Below, piece after piece: positions 11,816 to 22,980 of a DNA stretch of 64,000 nucleotides. The stretch is taken from contig VXAI01000015.1 in the NCBI GenBank assembly GCA_013399305.1, forward strand, positions 5,573,044 through 5,637,043, written 5' to 3'. A model generated the notes under the pieces. It had not been told where the DNA came from and made no database searches. It was given only the letters and a program-made list of their open reading frames with translations. The DNA is from Rostratula benghalensis. Its lineage: Eukaryota; Chordata; Aves; Charadriiformes; Rostratulidae. How positions within the stretch are numbered: the first letter of the stretch is position 1; each line of letters starts with the position of its first letter. A program made the position numbers and the translations under genes.

Positions 11816-12110
11816 CGAATTTTGACATTTTAAAAAATTGATGCCTTTTTCTGCTCATAACTTAAGCTGTCTAGTTTATCAGAGACATATGGAAAGTTTA
11901 TTACATTCTTATTACAGATCCAGCCAAGTGAGCTGGCTAATGAATGTGATTTTATTTTATTTTTTTTTTTTTTAAGCTAGGACTTGGCATGGGAGACCTC
12001 CTCTGAACGGGATAGCTTTGGATCTAGAAATAAATCACCAGGAGATTTTTTTTGTTTGTTTGGTGTTGGGGTTTTTTTTATTATTTGTGGATATTTTTTT
12101 TTTCCCCTCC
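11816..12110. promoter_or_regulatory. AT-rich block with T-rich and T/G-rich tracts
   Basis: A unique AT-rich part (about 11820-11950) is followed by a T-rich run at 11951-11973 and the T/G-rich tract at 12046-12108. The unique part could be a small conserved element. The tracts are simple sequence. Confidence 0.22.
12046..12108 (-). repeat. T/G-rich low-complexity tract (minus-strand AAAC type)
   Basis: TTTGTTTGTTTGG-type words with three T runs. Read on the minus strand it resembles the A/C-rich tracts at 6738, 9434 and 30828. Confidence 0.75.
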
Positions 12111-12899
12111 GTCCTAAGAGTTCAGCTCGGCAAAAGCTGCAGTGTGTCTGATTTGGGGGTGGAAAGTGAGGCACAGATGGAAAACCAGGGTTTGCAGTAG
12201 ATTTATTGTGCTGCCCTGTGATGACCCCAGTGGCATTCGGCAGCGTGGCACCTGTGGCACTGCTGTCTCCCTGCTGCTGTTCTGCCCATGCCCAGCATGG
12301 GCAAGGAGCGTGGAGAGGCTGGCCAGGCTACATGGCACAAATTCATGGGAATCCGTTGTTTTGTTGCTTAGAAGTTTTATTAATAGGGAATAGAGGTGTG
12401 ATGCGTGTGCACTGGGCGGGTCTCGGGTGGCCTGCAACGGCCCGGGCTGCCAGGGTGCAAACCTGTGTGTGGCTTTCAGCATCTGAGGGAAGCGTAAAAG
12501 TCTTTGCAGGCTGCTCTGGGTGAGCTCAGCTGGGTGCCAGGTATGAGAGAGTGGAAACACAGCCTTAGGCTGGCTGCCCTCCAAACCCCACTGCCGGGGG
12601 ATGCTCCTGTGCTTTGCAGCAGGCCCAGAGCTCCCCTACACAGCATCCCAAGCAGCCCCCTTCCCTAACCCAGGTTCCCACCTGATCATGGCTCTGCTGG
12701 GGTGTTTTAGCTTGAAAACAGCCTGTTTCTCTTCTGTGGTTGTGTTTGAACTTGTGAGGCTGTGCTTGGCCTGTGTGTGCCTGTCTCATCCTCCCTGTGC
12801 ATCCTCTGGCTGTGCCTGGTCCCCTCCTCTCCCGCCTCCTCTGCCTGTGCTTGGTTTCATCCCTGCACCCTCCATCCCTTCAAGTCCTGGGCATTGAAG
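12111..12899. other. Unique non-coding sequence, nothing recognised
   Basis: GC-richer sequence with overlapping chance frames, the longest 156 codons on the minus strand. A C/T-rich stretch lies at about 12778-12880. No exon, repeat or RNA gene could be supported. Confidence 0.5.
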
Positions 12900-14400
12900 G
12901 GTGCAACCCTCGCATCTTTCAGAGCTGATGCCACAGTTTCACACTTCACAGCACAAACTTTTTTTTTTGCTCTTGGAAGACACTCCATCCCTTCCAGCAA
13001 TGACCTGGTAACCCTACTGCACACCTTTTTGGGTCTTGGTGGCTCTGGGCATGAATTTTGGTTTTTCCTTTGTAGGAACCACTCACTCCAGCTTTCGTCT
13101 CACTGGCTCATGAATTCAGTTGGTTATAGCTATGTTACTGTTGGTTTTCCACTACTCAAAATATCTGTCTATATCTTTCCTCTGCTGTTCTGAAATTTAT
13201 AGTGCCCGCAGGGATGATGACAGCAGCACTGCAGAATGCAAGTTTTTTGGCTGGGCTGTTGTAGTTCTAATCTCCTTGTATAATGCGGAGATCTTCAGGC
13301 CAGCTCCCATGCTTGTCCCACTTTTACAGCTGGCATTTCATGACTTGTTGCCTCTCTTGGTGTGTTGCCTCATCTGGTGACCATTTCCACCCCACACCTG
13401 CCCCTGTTACATCTCACGATCTCTGTGAGACCATCTATAGGCAAAATTTCTTCCTTTGACTCACTACTTGGTGATATTCCCCCCCCCCCCCCTCTCTACT
13501 GACTTTGGCAGAGTTTCCTCTCACTCTAAGCATTGTAGGGGGTACCACATACGGGGCTCCTCTCTGGTACAGAGGTTTTCCTCTGTAGCTAACTAGGGAT
13601 GAGACTTTGCTAGTCTTTTCTCCTTTGCTATTTGCTTTTCTTAAGTCTACATCCTGCTTTTGTGTGACATAAGAGATATATTTCCCTGTGCAGCCTGGTA
13701 AACCCTCTCCCCTCAAGGCTCTGCTTCTTCCCTGGGTCTCTTTGTAGACCACGTTCACTGGCTTTGAGCCCATTTGTAGGTCTTGGCAGAGCAGAAGCTT
13801 GCCTGCAAGGGTGCTCAGTGAGCCGGGGATGAATGTCACACCAGGTTACCTCTACAGCCCTTTCTCTGTATGGCTGCACACTCTGGGCACTGGCTGAGGT
13901 TGGTCTGCTCTGTTCCTCACCCCTGTTCCTCCTCTACAGCAGCTTAGTGTGCATCTCTTAAACTTGGATCCTCATAATATCAGCCATCTGGTGCGTTTTA
14001 GCAATACAAAGAGCTATTGTTTGCTCTGGAATCAGTGTTCTGGCTAGGTAGCTATGCTTCTGGAGCACTCTGCGGGTTTGCCAAGAGTCCTTCTGCTCCA
14101 CTGGCAAGTGCAGGTGCATTTGGAGCAGCCTTTGTCCCTTGACAGAGGCACTGCTTGGATTTTCTTTTATTGTTTTGCCTTGTCTAATCATAATCCTGAA
14201 GTCCCCCACGATGAGCATACGCTGACAAATGCCCCCATCCTTTGGCAGGGAGGTGACCCTGGCTGTCTGTCTCTGTGGGAGCAACGTTCTGAGCTTTGGG
14301 CTTGAAGTCTTAATGTCTTTCTTAGAGGACATTAGGAGATTTAATGCTAACATCAAACCTTTCCTCAAAGCCAGGGTCGTGGCCAAAATGCACTGTCCAA
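12900..14400 (-). other. Unassigned block, possible old retroelement remnant
   Basis: This block has a different texture from its neighbours. Read on the minus strand it is purine-rich, with repeated AGAGG and GCAAA words and a G14 run. It has several successive open stretches on that strand, including 134 codons ending near 13435 and 186 codons ending near 13958. I recognise no domain. A short stretch near 14185-14219 reads VGDF on the minus strand, which superficially recalls LINE endonuclease motifs, but its neighbours do not fit. No long terminal repeats, target duplications or CR1 tail were found. It may equally be ordinary unique DNA. Confidence 0.2.
13479..13492 (+). repeat. Poly(C) run, 14 bases
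   Basis: Fourteen Cs followed by TCTCTACT. On the minus strand this is AGAGAGG leading into a G run, superficially like a polypurine tract. No LTR start (TG...) follows it, so that reading is not supported. Confidence 0.9.
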
Positions 14401-14517
14401 ATGCACTGTCCCCTGGGAAGGTACAGGGAGAGGAAAGCAAGGGGTTAAAAGCAGAGCCCTGCTGCCAGCTGGGGACACTGGTGCATGACAAATGTGGCTT
14501 TTGCATTTCCCCCTGCA

Positions 14518-15000
14518 AATGAGCCCACAGTCCGCCTAATTTCGGAGAGAGCCGCCTCTGAACCGGAGTGACTCAGAGGAATTTATTTTGCGAGCCGGGC
14601 GGCTGTGTCTGGCGGGCTGCGGCAGCCGCTTGCAGGTTTAATTTGTAAACGCTGACACATGGCATTTCCTCACCGTCTCGTTGGGAAGGGCGGCGTGTCT
14701 GCCGGCACTTCCAATTTGTCGCTGTCAGGACCGGCCCCATCTCCTGCTCGTCTCTGAAATGTCTTCTGATCAGTGCTGGGGAAGTTATTGGCACATAATT
14801 TATCATTTAATATTACCAGGAGGGTTTCTTCCACAAATATCCCCCAGATGATTATCCGGATGATGTTAGGTAGCTCTTTTCTTCACCTGCAAAAATCTCT
14901 CCGGGTGTCTGTTTGGTGTGCTGCTGTAGTGCTGGGGAGAAAAACTGCCCTTGATGTGATGTCTCCTTCACCAAAAAGCCTTGATTAACAGCCAGCCGAG
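14518..15000. promoter_or_regulatory. Candidate conserved element with CpG-rich cluster
   Basis: The left part (14531-14750) holds 19 CpG dinucleotides in about 220 bases by hand count, far more than the surrounding CpG-poor DNA. It also has AT-rich words such as TTTAATTTGTAAACG. The right part (about 14760-15000) is AT-rich and contains ATAATTTATCATTTAATATT and GATGATTATCCGG. The mix of retained CpG and homeodomain-type words could be a small CpG island, an orphan promoter or an unmethylated enhancer. No exon or convincing transcript start is visible. Confidence 0.38.
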
Positions 15001-16114
15001 GCTGACCCAATGTGGCACCTTCCTACACTCCTGCTCTTGCAGAAAATGTTGCATTAGGAACTTTTTCAGGACTCTACGTTCCCGTGGCATCTCTCGTTGG
15101 GCGGTGGGGGGAAATGTTTCCCCAGATCTTACTCTTCTCTAAAGTGGAAGAATTTAGGGGGTGAATAAAGGTCACCAATGTTCCTTGACACCCCTGGATG
15201 GTGCAAGGGTTACAGTGCCCCTGGAAGCAGAGATCTGCATTGGTCAGCATGGTGGGGACAACTTGCTCTTGCAGATGAGTGCTGAGATGTTGCATGGTAC
15301 CCAGGGGGGAAGAAAACCTGTCCCCCAAGACTGGCAGAGAGAGATGGAGCAGAAGGCAGCTGGGCTTCTACACTGGTTCAGACCTCTCCAGTGCAGAAGA
15401 TGGGGCTGATCCTGCTGCGACCCAGCTCTCACTGGTGTTCAGTGGGACTGGGATGCTGCAGGAGCACCATGTGGGCTGTGGTACAAGAACAGGAGGCAGT
15501 TGGTTTGCACGTGGTTTTCCCCAACTCATAGGTGGGACATGGCAGCTGTTGTTGGGGCTAAACCAGTATTTCTCAAAAGGGACATCACAAAAATGCCTTT
15601 GCATGTACTCTGGTAATGACCAAAGCAGATCCATGGGGTGGGACCTACAGTGCCAGGGAGCTGGATGCCTGCTCTTACCGAACCTCTTACCAGGGCTCTT
15701 ACCCAGCCCTGGTGTGAGAGCAGTGGAGCTGGGTACCACAATGGGGTGCATTAGCCTGGCCATAGGGACCTGCATGTGTGGGATGTCCAGGGGATGCTGG
15801 TAACATCCAGAAGGATCACGCTGAACACTCTTCTCCATCTGTGGTTTTCTTCCCCGACTTTCTAAACCACATCTTCCTGCAAGGTGTCAGGTACCTCTGC
15901 AGCCCCATTGCCCCTCAGGGCAGCGTTAAATCTTCCTTCTCCCTATGGGCTTGGCCAAGATGCAGCGCCCAGCACAAATTACCCCAGCCACAGTGAGGTG
16001 GAGCCCCAAGGCTGTGCCACATCCCTTGTGGGGCTGGGACATGCTCCCCCAACACAGCCCCTCTGCTTGTCTTAGTTGCTGCTTTCTCCAGCTCCTCCAG
16101 CCTCCTCGGCTGCA
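15001..16114. other. Unique non-coding sequence, nothing recognised
   Basis: GC-richer sequence. Frames of 174 codons (+, from 15279) and 156 codons (-, ending 15368) lie on top of each other and match nothing I know, so I treat both as chance. No repeats were identified. Confidence 0.5.
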
Positions 16115-16320
16115 GCCATACAATCAGTTAAAATCCCGGCTGGCGCCCCGACTCGCACAGGGCAGCTTTTCTTGGAAGCTGGCTCGTGGTTTTATAGTTC
16201 TGCTTTATTAGAGACATGAAAGTGATTTTTGTTGTTGCTGTTTTATGAGCCAGACTTCAAAGGACGCAATTACGCAGACTGGGCAAAGACCTGCTGGTAT
16301 CTCATGGAAAATGGTGGAAA
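16115..16320. promoter_or_regulatory. Candidate conserved non-coding block (weak)
   Basis: It contains CAATCAGTTAAAATC, a GTTTTATAGTTCTGCTTTATTAG stretch, a GTTGTTGCTGTTTTATGAG stretch and an ACGCAATTACGCAG word. It is shorter than the other candidates. Regulatory function is inferred only from composition. Confidence 0.25.
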
Positions 16321-17384
16321 ATCCCTTCCCTTCAGAGCCTGTTCCACAGCTAGGCTGTACTTCCATTGCTTTGATAGAAATTTCTGATTTCTGGGGAAGA
16401 GTGCAGCCAGGCAAGGTCTTTGGTGCCTGCGGTCATCAGGGCCTTCCTTTGCTGGACATCATCATCCCCCTCATCCCCCATGACATGGCAGGAGCAGCTG
16501 TGGAAGTCAGTGTGATGTTGCCAGTGTTGGATCAAAGAGGATGAAATTACGAAAGATAAGAGCTGTTGTTGGAGAATTGTTTCAGGATAGTGCAAAATGA
16601 CTAGAAAAGGGAATGTTCTTCCCATGAGAGCCAGGCAGTGCTCCTGCTGCAAGCAGTGCTGGGCATAGCTGCACCTTGACTCTGTCTTGCCTCATGTCCT
16701 CTCTCCAGCTGGGGTTTGGCTCTCTGATGAGGTCCCTGGAGTGGGAGCTTGCTGTTCCTTAGGGACCTTGCACAGAGGCCTTGGTCACAGGTCAGTGAAA
16801 GGGGGATGCAAGGCAGGTACCTTCTAACTGAGCATCCAAGGAGTGGTCAGGCACCTCCTCTGACAGACATCTGTGCTGGGCTGGTCCTTCACACGTCCTG
16901 CCAAGGCTCAGGCTGTTTGTGAGACCGTGTTGTATCCACAGCCATGTCTCTTTTCCCGTACAGCCGGGGAAAGGCACTGTCTCCCTGTCCTGCCTGCCGC
17001 AGCTGAACACAGTGGGAACCTTGCCTGAAATGCAGGTGATGCTCTTGCTGGGCAAGGGCTTGGTTCCCATTAGCAAGTGTGAAAAATTGATGAAGTTTTG
17101 GGGAGGTTTGGTTTGTGGTTCCCCCCCCCAATTGCAGAGGGATCATGCCGACAAGAATTGCAGCTCAAATGACAGTTTTCTCTTTGCCCCTCAAGCTTCC
17201 TAAAGTGGATACTCCCCCAAAATCCCTGCCAGCTTCTCAATTTCTGGAAGCAAACAGTGGGCATGAGACGGCTTCCAAAGAGAAGACGGGGCTTTCCCCT
17301 GTTGGCTCCGTTCCGCTGTGCTTCCCCAAGCCCATAGGCGTGGGGAGCTGAGCCCTTTATCAGCTCCTGTACACCAGGAAATTT
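16321..17384. other. Unique non-coding sequence, nothing recognised
   Basis: GC-richer sequence with overlapping frames on both strands and a run of eight Cs near 17121-17128. No exon, repeat family or RNA gene was recognised. Confidence 0.5.
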
Positions 17385-18015
17385 TGTAAGTGTCTGAGGA
17401 GACCCTGAGGCTATATAAAAGTTCAACTTGTGATTCATTTCCTTCCTATTCAGGGATAGGCTAATTTGAGAGTATGCACTGAACGTTAATTACCTTCCTC
17501 GCCACGGTTTCCTATTCAGGCATCCTTTCCCAGATGACTTTCTGCTCGCTCAGGTCCAAGGCCATAAAAGCTCCCCTATTAGGAAAGGAAATATTTTACA
17601 TCGGGTTTATGCTGTATGCCTGAGGTCATCAGAAGTACAGATCGAGTGGCAGAAATACACACTGTGCTCTCTCCTTCCAGGATGAAAAATGAATCAATAA
17701 CTCATCGATTTAAATTAAAATGTCTGCCTTGCAAAATGCCTCCGAGTGCTAATATTTGCAGCCCCCCTCCCCTCCCCTCCCCACTTTGCAGTGGTGATTG
17801 GAAATCTGCTGCCCCTGTAAAGCGTGTGGGGATCCATCTCTGCTAACAGCATGCAATTGCTGACGCCTAGGAAAAAACCCACCTTCCCTTCCCCTGGAAG
17901 GATCCAACAAGGTGAACTTTTGGAAATTGCCTCTCCTGGCACATGAATTATGTATCGAACAGGCGGCAGTCAATACATCTGACTTCTTCACGAGGTAATT
18001 AAGAATAAATGTGGG
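17385..18015. promoter_or_regulatory. Candidate conserved non-coding element cluster
   Basis: AT-rich core from about 17410 to 17760 and a second patch at 17930-18010, separated by the C/T repeat at 17762-17782. It contains AACGTTAATTACC, CATCGATTTAAATT and AGGTAATTAAG. The 12-mer TTCCTATTCAGG occurs twice, at 17443-17454 and 17509-17520. The block has no repeat-family signature and no convincing frame. Enhancer function is inference. Confidence 0.37.
17762..17782 (+). repeat. (CCCCT)n-like short tandem repeat
   Basis: Four imperfect CCCCT units. It is simple sequence inside the candidate element cluster. Confidence 0.8.
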
Positions 18016-18410
18016 AATTCAGGCAGAACTTGTTGCCCTGTGCAGGAGGTGAGTGTAATCGTATGGAGCTGGCTTTGAAGGGTAAGGCTCCATGGTGGGG
18101 ACACTGCAGGGATGCAGGGGGATGCATGGTCCCTGACATCATTTTGCCTCTCCCCGTGTCCTGCTGGTGCCCAGGCACCGTGCTGGACCCAAGCCACTGT
18201 TTGCATTCCTACTTCCCTCCTGACAGTGGAAATATCCCACATGTTCCAGAATTCGTTGGGTTATTGGCTGCTCCAGTGTATGCTGCCAGCCCCTGATAGT
18301 GAAAGGAGCCTGGATCTGGCCATCTGAGCCTGGATGAGGTTATTACCCCCAAACTGCTGGGCTTGGAGGGGGGAAAGAGGCTGCACACTTTAACTTGTGC
18401 TGTCTCGGGT
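18016..18410. other. Unique non-coding sequence, nothing recognised
   Basis: Short GC-richer spacer between two AT-rich blocks. Small frames on both strands only. Confidence 0.5.
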
Positions 18411-18775
18411 ATCTTGGGATAATATTGACTTCCATTTAAAAAAATCCGAACATTCCTCTCCTCTCAAATCTCTTCTTGTGAGCTAATTAAAAAGTAGCTG
18501 TATTAGCGAACACATTCATGGTCATTAGCAAACAGTCAACTAACTAATTTTAAAGATTTATGGTGTTGGCAGCAGGTAAATTATAGTCTTTGGAGAGTTT
18601 TCTTGTAAATGATCTGAAAGTAAGGTTTGTTCTAGCCTCAGGGAAACATAAAGGAAATGCATTTAATGACCACAAATTGTATGTGCTGATAGTTTCAATA
18701 AGATATTTAATGCGTAATTGCAATTTTAGTGGTTGGAAAAGTACAGCAGCCTTAATAGTAGTGTGATGGTTGAGT
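18411..18775. promoter_or_regulatory. Candidate conserved non-coding element
   Basis: AT-rich block with TAATTA at 18484-18489, ACTAACTAATTTTAAAG just after 18538, and the palindrome AATTGCAATT at 18716-18725, which could bind homeodomain or C/EBP-like factors. Stops occur in all frames and there is no repeat signature. The sharp compositional borders support a discrete element. Conservation has not been tested. Confidence 0.36.
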
Positions 18776-21700
18776 GTCCTCTCTACCCCTTGGCTGATTT
18801 GCTCCAGGATCTGACATCTCCAGGCAGCTCTCAGGGCCCTGGGGGAAGGATTTCCTCCTCTTACCTGGTTAGGAAAAAGCTGTGATGTATTAAAAATAAG
18901 TGTGCGACTGTTGTTTTCCAGATTTGGTTATAAAAACCTGCTAGTCTCCAACCGTGACATGTATTATGGTCTTGGTTTTGCAGTTAGAATAATGTTTAGG
19001 TTGGCAATGAAAGCCCTGAGTGTGCTTGCAGAGGAAAAGACACTTGCTGTACTCACTAGAAATTGCTTTCAGCCGCTTTATTTCTCCTCTGGGCAACCCT
19101 CTCTGCCCACACTGACAAGGCACCACAGTGTTTCCCCACCACGGTTGAGGTCTGGGGCTGTGTTGCAGGCTTGGATGAGATGTGTTAGATGGGCAGAAGT
19201 CAGGAGATGGTGTCTCCTCCAAGACCCCCTTTCCAAGGCCTCCTGACAGGGGCACGCTGAGCTTCACGGAGCTGTCAGGCTGATTGTGCGTCATGGGTGG
19301 GCTATTAAATAACCACTTCTGATTTTTCTCCCTCAAAACGCGTGTGAGAGTAAGAGCACCGAGGCTAATAATGAACAGCTCTGGGTCCAGAGAAGCCGTG
19401 GATGGTCCTAAATGATTGAAGAAGGCAATTTCCCTAACGGAGCCGCAGGCCCCTGGCAGTGATTAGTGCTGGAGCAGAAATGCATCACTTAGCTTCTATT
19501 ATTTAAACACAAGATACTTGAGCAAGCACATGAAATTTTGTTTGCTGTGTGTTCTCTCCCTCCTTGGAAGGAGCCATTATTTACACATGCAAGTGCTTGT
19601 GGTGTGTGTGGGAGCTTCCTCACCTGCTCCTGGACCCACACAGAATATAAATGACCACGTTTCTCCTTGGTAGCAACGACTCCATCCGAGGGCTATCTTC
19701 CCTGCATGTTAACTGTTAATTATAGGATACATTTACATCATTAAGGTTTGTCTGTGGTCCTTTCCTTCCCCCTGTTAAATTGCTAATGCATCTTGCACAG
19801 ATTAATTCGCTAGACTTCCCCTCCTTCTCTGCACAGGCAGTGGGCAGCCAGGTGGGAGGGATGCCTGTCACTGGTGGGAGCGGGGCTGTGCTGGCTTGGA
19901 ACCTTGGAGGGTGACCCAGCGTAGCCCAACGGCTGATGGGACACGGCACTGATGCTCTTGCCCTATTGCCTGCAAAACCCACCATGGGGGAGGGATGAAA
20001 AGTGGACACACAGTGGTCCTCTGGATAAGAAAAACATGTTGCATGGCACAGGTGAGGGGCTTTGGTGAGAGCCCTTGCTGCTGCTCGGGAGGTGGGAAAG
20101 CTGTTGCTTTCCCTTCCCTTAATGAAGAGGTGTTTCATGGGCCTGGGAATGTGCCTGACTGGCAGATTATTAAATAACCAATGCCTTCGCTGGGGAAGAT
20201 GCCTCCAGGGATGTGCAGCTTAGCTGTGGGCGGGAAGGGCTCCTCTCTCCCCCCAGCTGCAATTAAGCTCTTGTCAGCCAGCAGCCGCCGGGGTGCGGGG
20301 GGAGCTGGACGGCAGTCCCGGCAGTCCCCCGGCACCTCCGGCTGCTGGTTAAGCAATTTGTATTTCAACTACCATTAATTGGCATAAACCCTGGCAGGGG
20401 TTGCTTCCCCATCCTCCTGGGATGGGGATGGCCCACAGGAGGATGATGTGGAGGCTCATCCTCACTGCCAGAGGTTGAATCCTGCTTTGCTATGGAAATA
20501 GCAGGGCTTTTCATGCTTTCAGTTTTGGGGCACATGATTTCTGATGTATCATAAGAGGCCTGTGTTTCTAGGGTCTGTGTTTAAGAAGTCTGAGGACTAA
20601 CATGCTCCCCAACACTGATGTGGTTTTGAAACGTCAGGGGCTGCCCCCAAGCATGCCCCTGCTTGGGACCCACAGGTCTCAAGGCTGTGAGAAGCCTGAG
20701 ATTCATTGCCTGGCTTCATATTTATATGGTGCCTGTTTATCTTGAATTACAAACACAGTTTTCCTGGGTTTAGAGAACTTGTCTGTGTCTCTCTGTCTGT
20801 CTCCTTCTCCTTTTCTTTCCATAACTGCTGATGATGGATTTCTGCCATGCCTGAAAACCTGTTCACATAAAAACATTAAAGGGAGCAAATTATTTAAGAG
20901 CTGGGAGCATGGGTGGGAGAGGAGGCAGAAGGCCAGATCTGCGCTTTTTGGCCATTAAGCTGCATATCATGCTTAATATAGCAGGTGATACCTTCAACCT
21001 CCCCACAAGTTCAGCGCAAGAGCCAAGAAACAGAGAAACTGGTTCTCGTCAAGACTAACTTGCTTTTACTAGATACTGCCTTTAAATGTATTCCTTTAAA
21101 TACGAGGCCTGAGCTCTGTGGGCATTTCCTGAGGGGAATAACTCCCATTGCAGGAAATGTGTCTGTGGGAGATGGCAGTTGCCACGGTGGATGTTGCTTT
21201 TTCTTTCCTTCCTTTCTGTGCTGTGGGAAGGCAGGACACGATGCCTGGTACTGTGCCTGGTTGGATGAGAGGAGCTCTCAGGAACCTTGGATGCTCCTGC
21301 CCTGGCTTCTCCATGGCTCACAAGCACTGTCTGGTCTTTGGAAACACCAAGTCCAAGTGCTTCCCCAGCCCCAGGATCTGTACCACAGGGCCAACTTGGT
21401 ATATCTTCAGGCCCTGTTTGCATTTTTGCTACTAAAGTAATCAAAAACTTCAGCACAAAAATGTTTATATGTGTTAATAAATGGAGGTGGGCTTCCTATG
21501 ACGCCACTCTTTCAAAGACGGCCAGTGCTTGGGGAATGGGCTGACCAGGGAGGTCTGCCTGGCCATCTGTGAGTGCTGATCTGCCAGATCCCTGCCTGTC
21601 TTTCAGAGGATAACTCTTACACCTCGGAAAGCCTGTTGCTACAGTCAGCTTATAACTCCTTTAAATGTTTTGGCGTTGGGGATTGCTGAGCACCCCGTGT

Positions 21701-22384
21701 ACCATCATTTCCACACATTCCCTCCATCCATAATTCCACGTACAAGTGCACCTGGGTGCCAAGGTTGCTTAAAATATTCCTGCTCGGCACACGTGCCAAG
21801 TGTTACAGCTTGAGTGATGTGAACGTTCCAGGGATGATGGCGACACAGCAGAAGGCACATGAAGCAGGGAGAGGAAACCTAACACATCAACCTCCAGACT
21901 TCCCATCTGGAGCCGTTCTTGGGGCATTTTCCAGGCTTTGTTAATTGGAGGGAGGTGATATTTCCTTAACAATCCCCAAGGCCTGAATTCAGGCCCTGCC
22001 TTCCTCCATCCTCCTCAGCTGATGTCTTCATTTGGGGAAAGCATGAGGTCACAGTTGTCCTCTTCAATCCAGCACACCAGCTTTTTTTACCACCTTCCAC
22101 CCATGATTTGGAAAAGGGAGAGGGGGGGGCTGGAGGGCTCCTGCTTTGGTTTGCCTCTCGCTGTGCCCTTGCTGTATCTGTATCTGAAAGAGCAAGCTTT
22201 TCACCCCAAGTGATGTACCTTGTGATCCGCCAGGATGCCCCAAAGTTAATTTGGGGTTACTTACCCCCTTTCTGGTGAGGGATGCCAAGGCAGCTTTGCT
22301 GTCTTAAAAATTCAGAGCAAGAACTCCCCTAAAGGGCCAATTACCCCTATTTAAACCACACTGCTAAAAGCCAGGCTGGGACTC
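18776..22384. other. Unique sequence with minor AT-rich candidate patches
   Basis: Mostly GC-richer DNA without recognisable genes. Minor candidate conserved patches lie at about 19265-19520 and 19600-19815 (TTAATTATAGG near 19716). A third, at 20125-20400, combines a CpG-rich stretch near 20280-20340 with CCATTAATTGGC. A fourth lies near 20870-21110. Frames of 120-150 codons at 20985-21456 lie on both strands and are treated as chance. Confidence 0.4.
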
Positions 22385-22980
22385 TGGTGCACCCTGGACT
22401 GCATTGAAAGAAGCATGGCCAGCAGGTCATGGGAGGTGATTCTACCCCTCTGCTCTGCGCTCGTGAGACCCCACCTGGAGCACTGTGTCCAGCTCTGGAG
22501 TCCTCAACATAGAAAGGACATGGACCTTTTGGAATGGGTCCAGCGGAGGGCCACAAAGATGATCAGAGGGATGGAGCACCTCTGCTGTGAAGACAGGCTG
22601 AAGGAGCTGGGATTGTTCAGCCTGGAGAAGAGAAGGCTCCGGGAAGACCTTATAGCAACCTTTTAGTATCTGAAGGGAGCTACAGGAGAGCTGCAGAGGG
22701 ACTTTGTCAGGAAGTGTAGTGACAGGACAAGGGGTGATGGAAGAGGGGAGATTTAGGTTCGATACCAGAAAGAAATTCTTTCCTGTGAGGGTTGTGAGGC
22801 ACTGAACAGGTTGCCCAGGGAATCTGTGGATGCCCCATCCCTGGGAGTGTTTAAGTCCGGGCTGGATGGGGCTTTGAGCAACGTGGTCTGGTGGGAGGTG
22901 TCCCTGCCCATGGCAGGGGGGTTGGAACTTGATGATCTTTAAGGTCCTTTCCAACTGTAACCATTCTATAATTCTATGAT
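22385..22980 (+). mobile_element. CR1 LINE, 5'-truncated, 3' end intact
   Basis: This is the best CR1 copy in the window. It runs from the C-terminal ORF2 region to the 3' tail ATTCTATAATTCTATGAT. The + frame from 22415 keeps typical CR1 reverse transcriptase C-terminal words: [27 protein letters not shown] and [20 protein letters not shown]. It is broken by a TAG at 22664-22666 and by later stops and shifts (for example before the MAGGLELDDL end). CR1 is the dominant LINE of birds and usually inserts as 5'-truncated copies, as here. It is a dead copy and is not expected to move. Confidence 0.96.
22415..22666 (+). pseudogene. CR1 ORF2 C-terminal fragment (inactive)
   Basis: An 83-codon open stretch inside the CR1 copy, corresponding to a short part near the C-terminal end of the CR1 ORF2 polyprotein. 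The apurinic endonuclease and the catalytic reverse transcriptase motifs lie upstream in intact elements and are absent here. The apparent start Met is simply the first ATG in the truncated copy. Not a host gene. Confidence 0.9.

Noticed and set aside
13479..13492. Minus-strand G14 run as a retroviral polypurine tract
   Set aside because: No LTR beginning with TG follows it and no paired LTR or primer binding site was found.
14185..14219. VGDF on the minus strand as a LINE endonuclease motif
   Set aside because: A four-residue match only; the neighbouring residues do not follow any endonuclease pattern I know.
19303..20180. 13-mer TATTAAATAACCA at 19303-19315 and 20168-20180
   Set aside because: A shared 13-mer at this distance is expected by chance many times in 64 kb, and the flanks are not similar.
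22415..22666. 83-codon frame as a host gene
   Set aside because: Its translation is the CR1 ORF2 C-terminal region inside a truncated CR1 with the diagnostic 3' tail.
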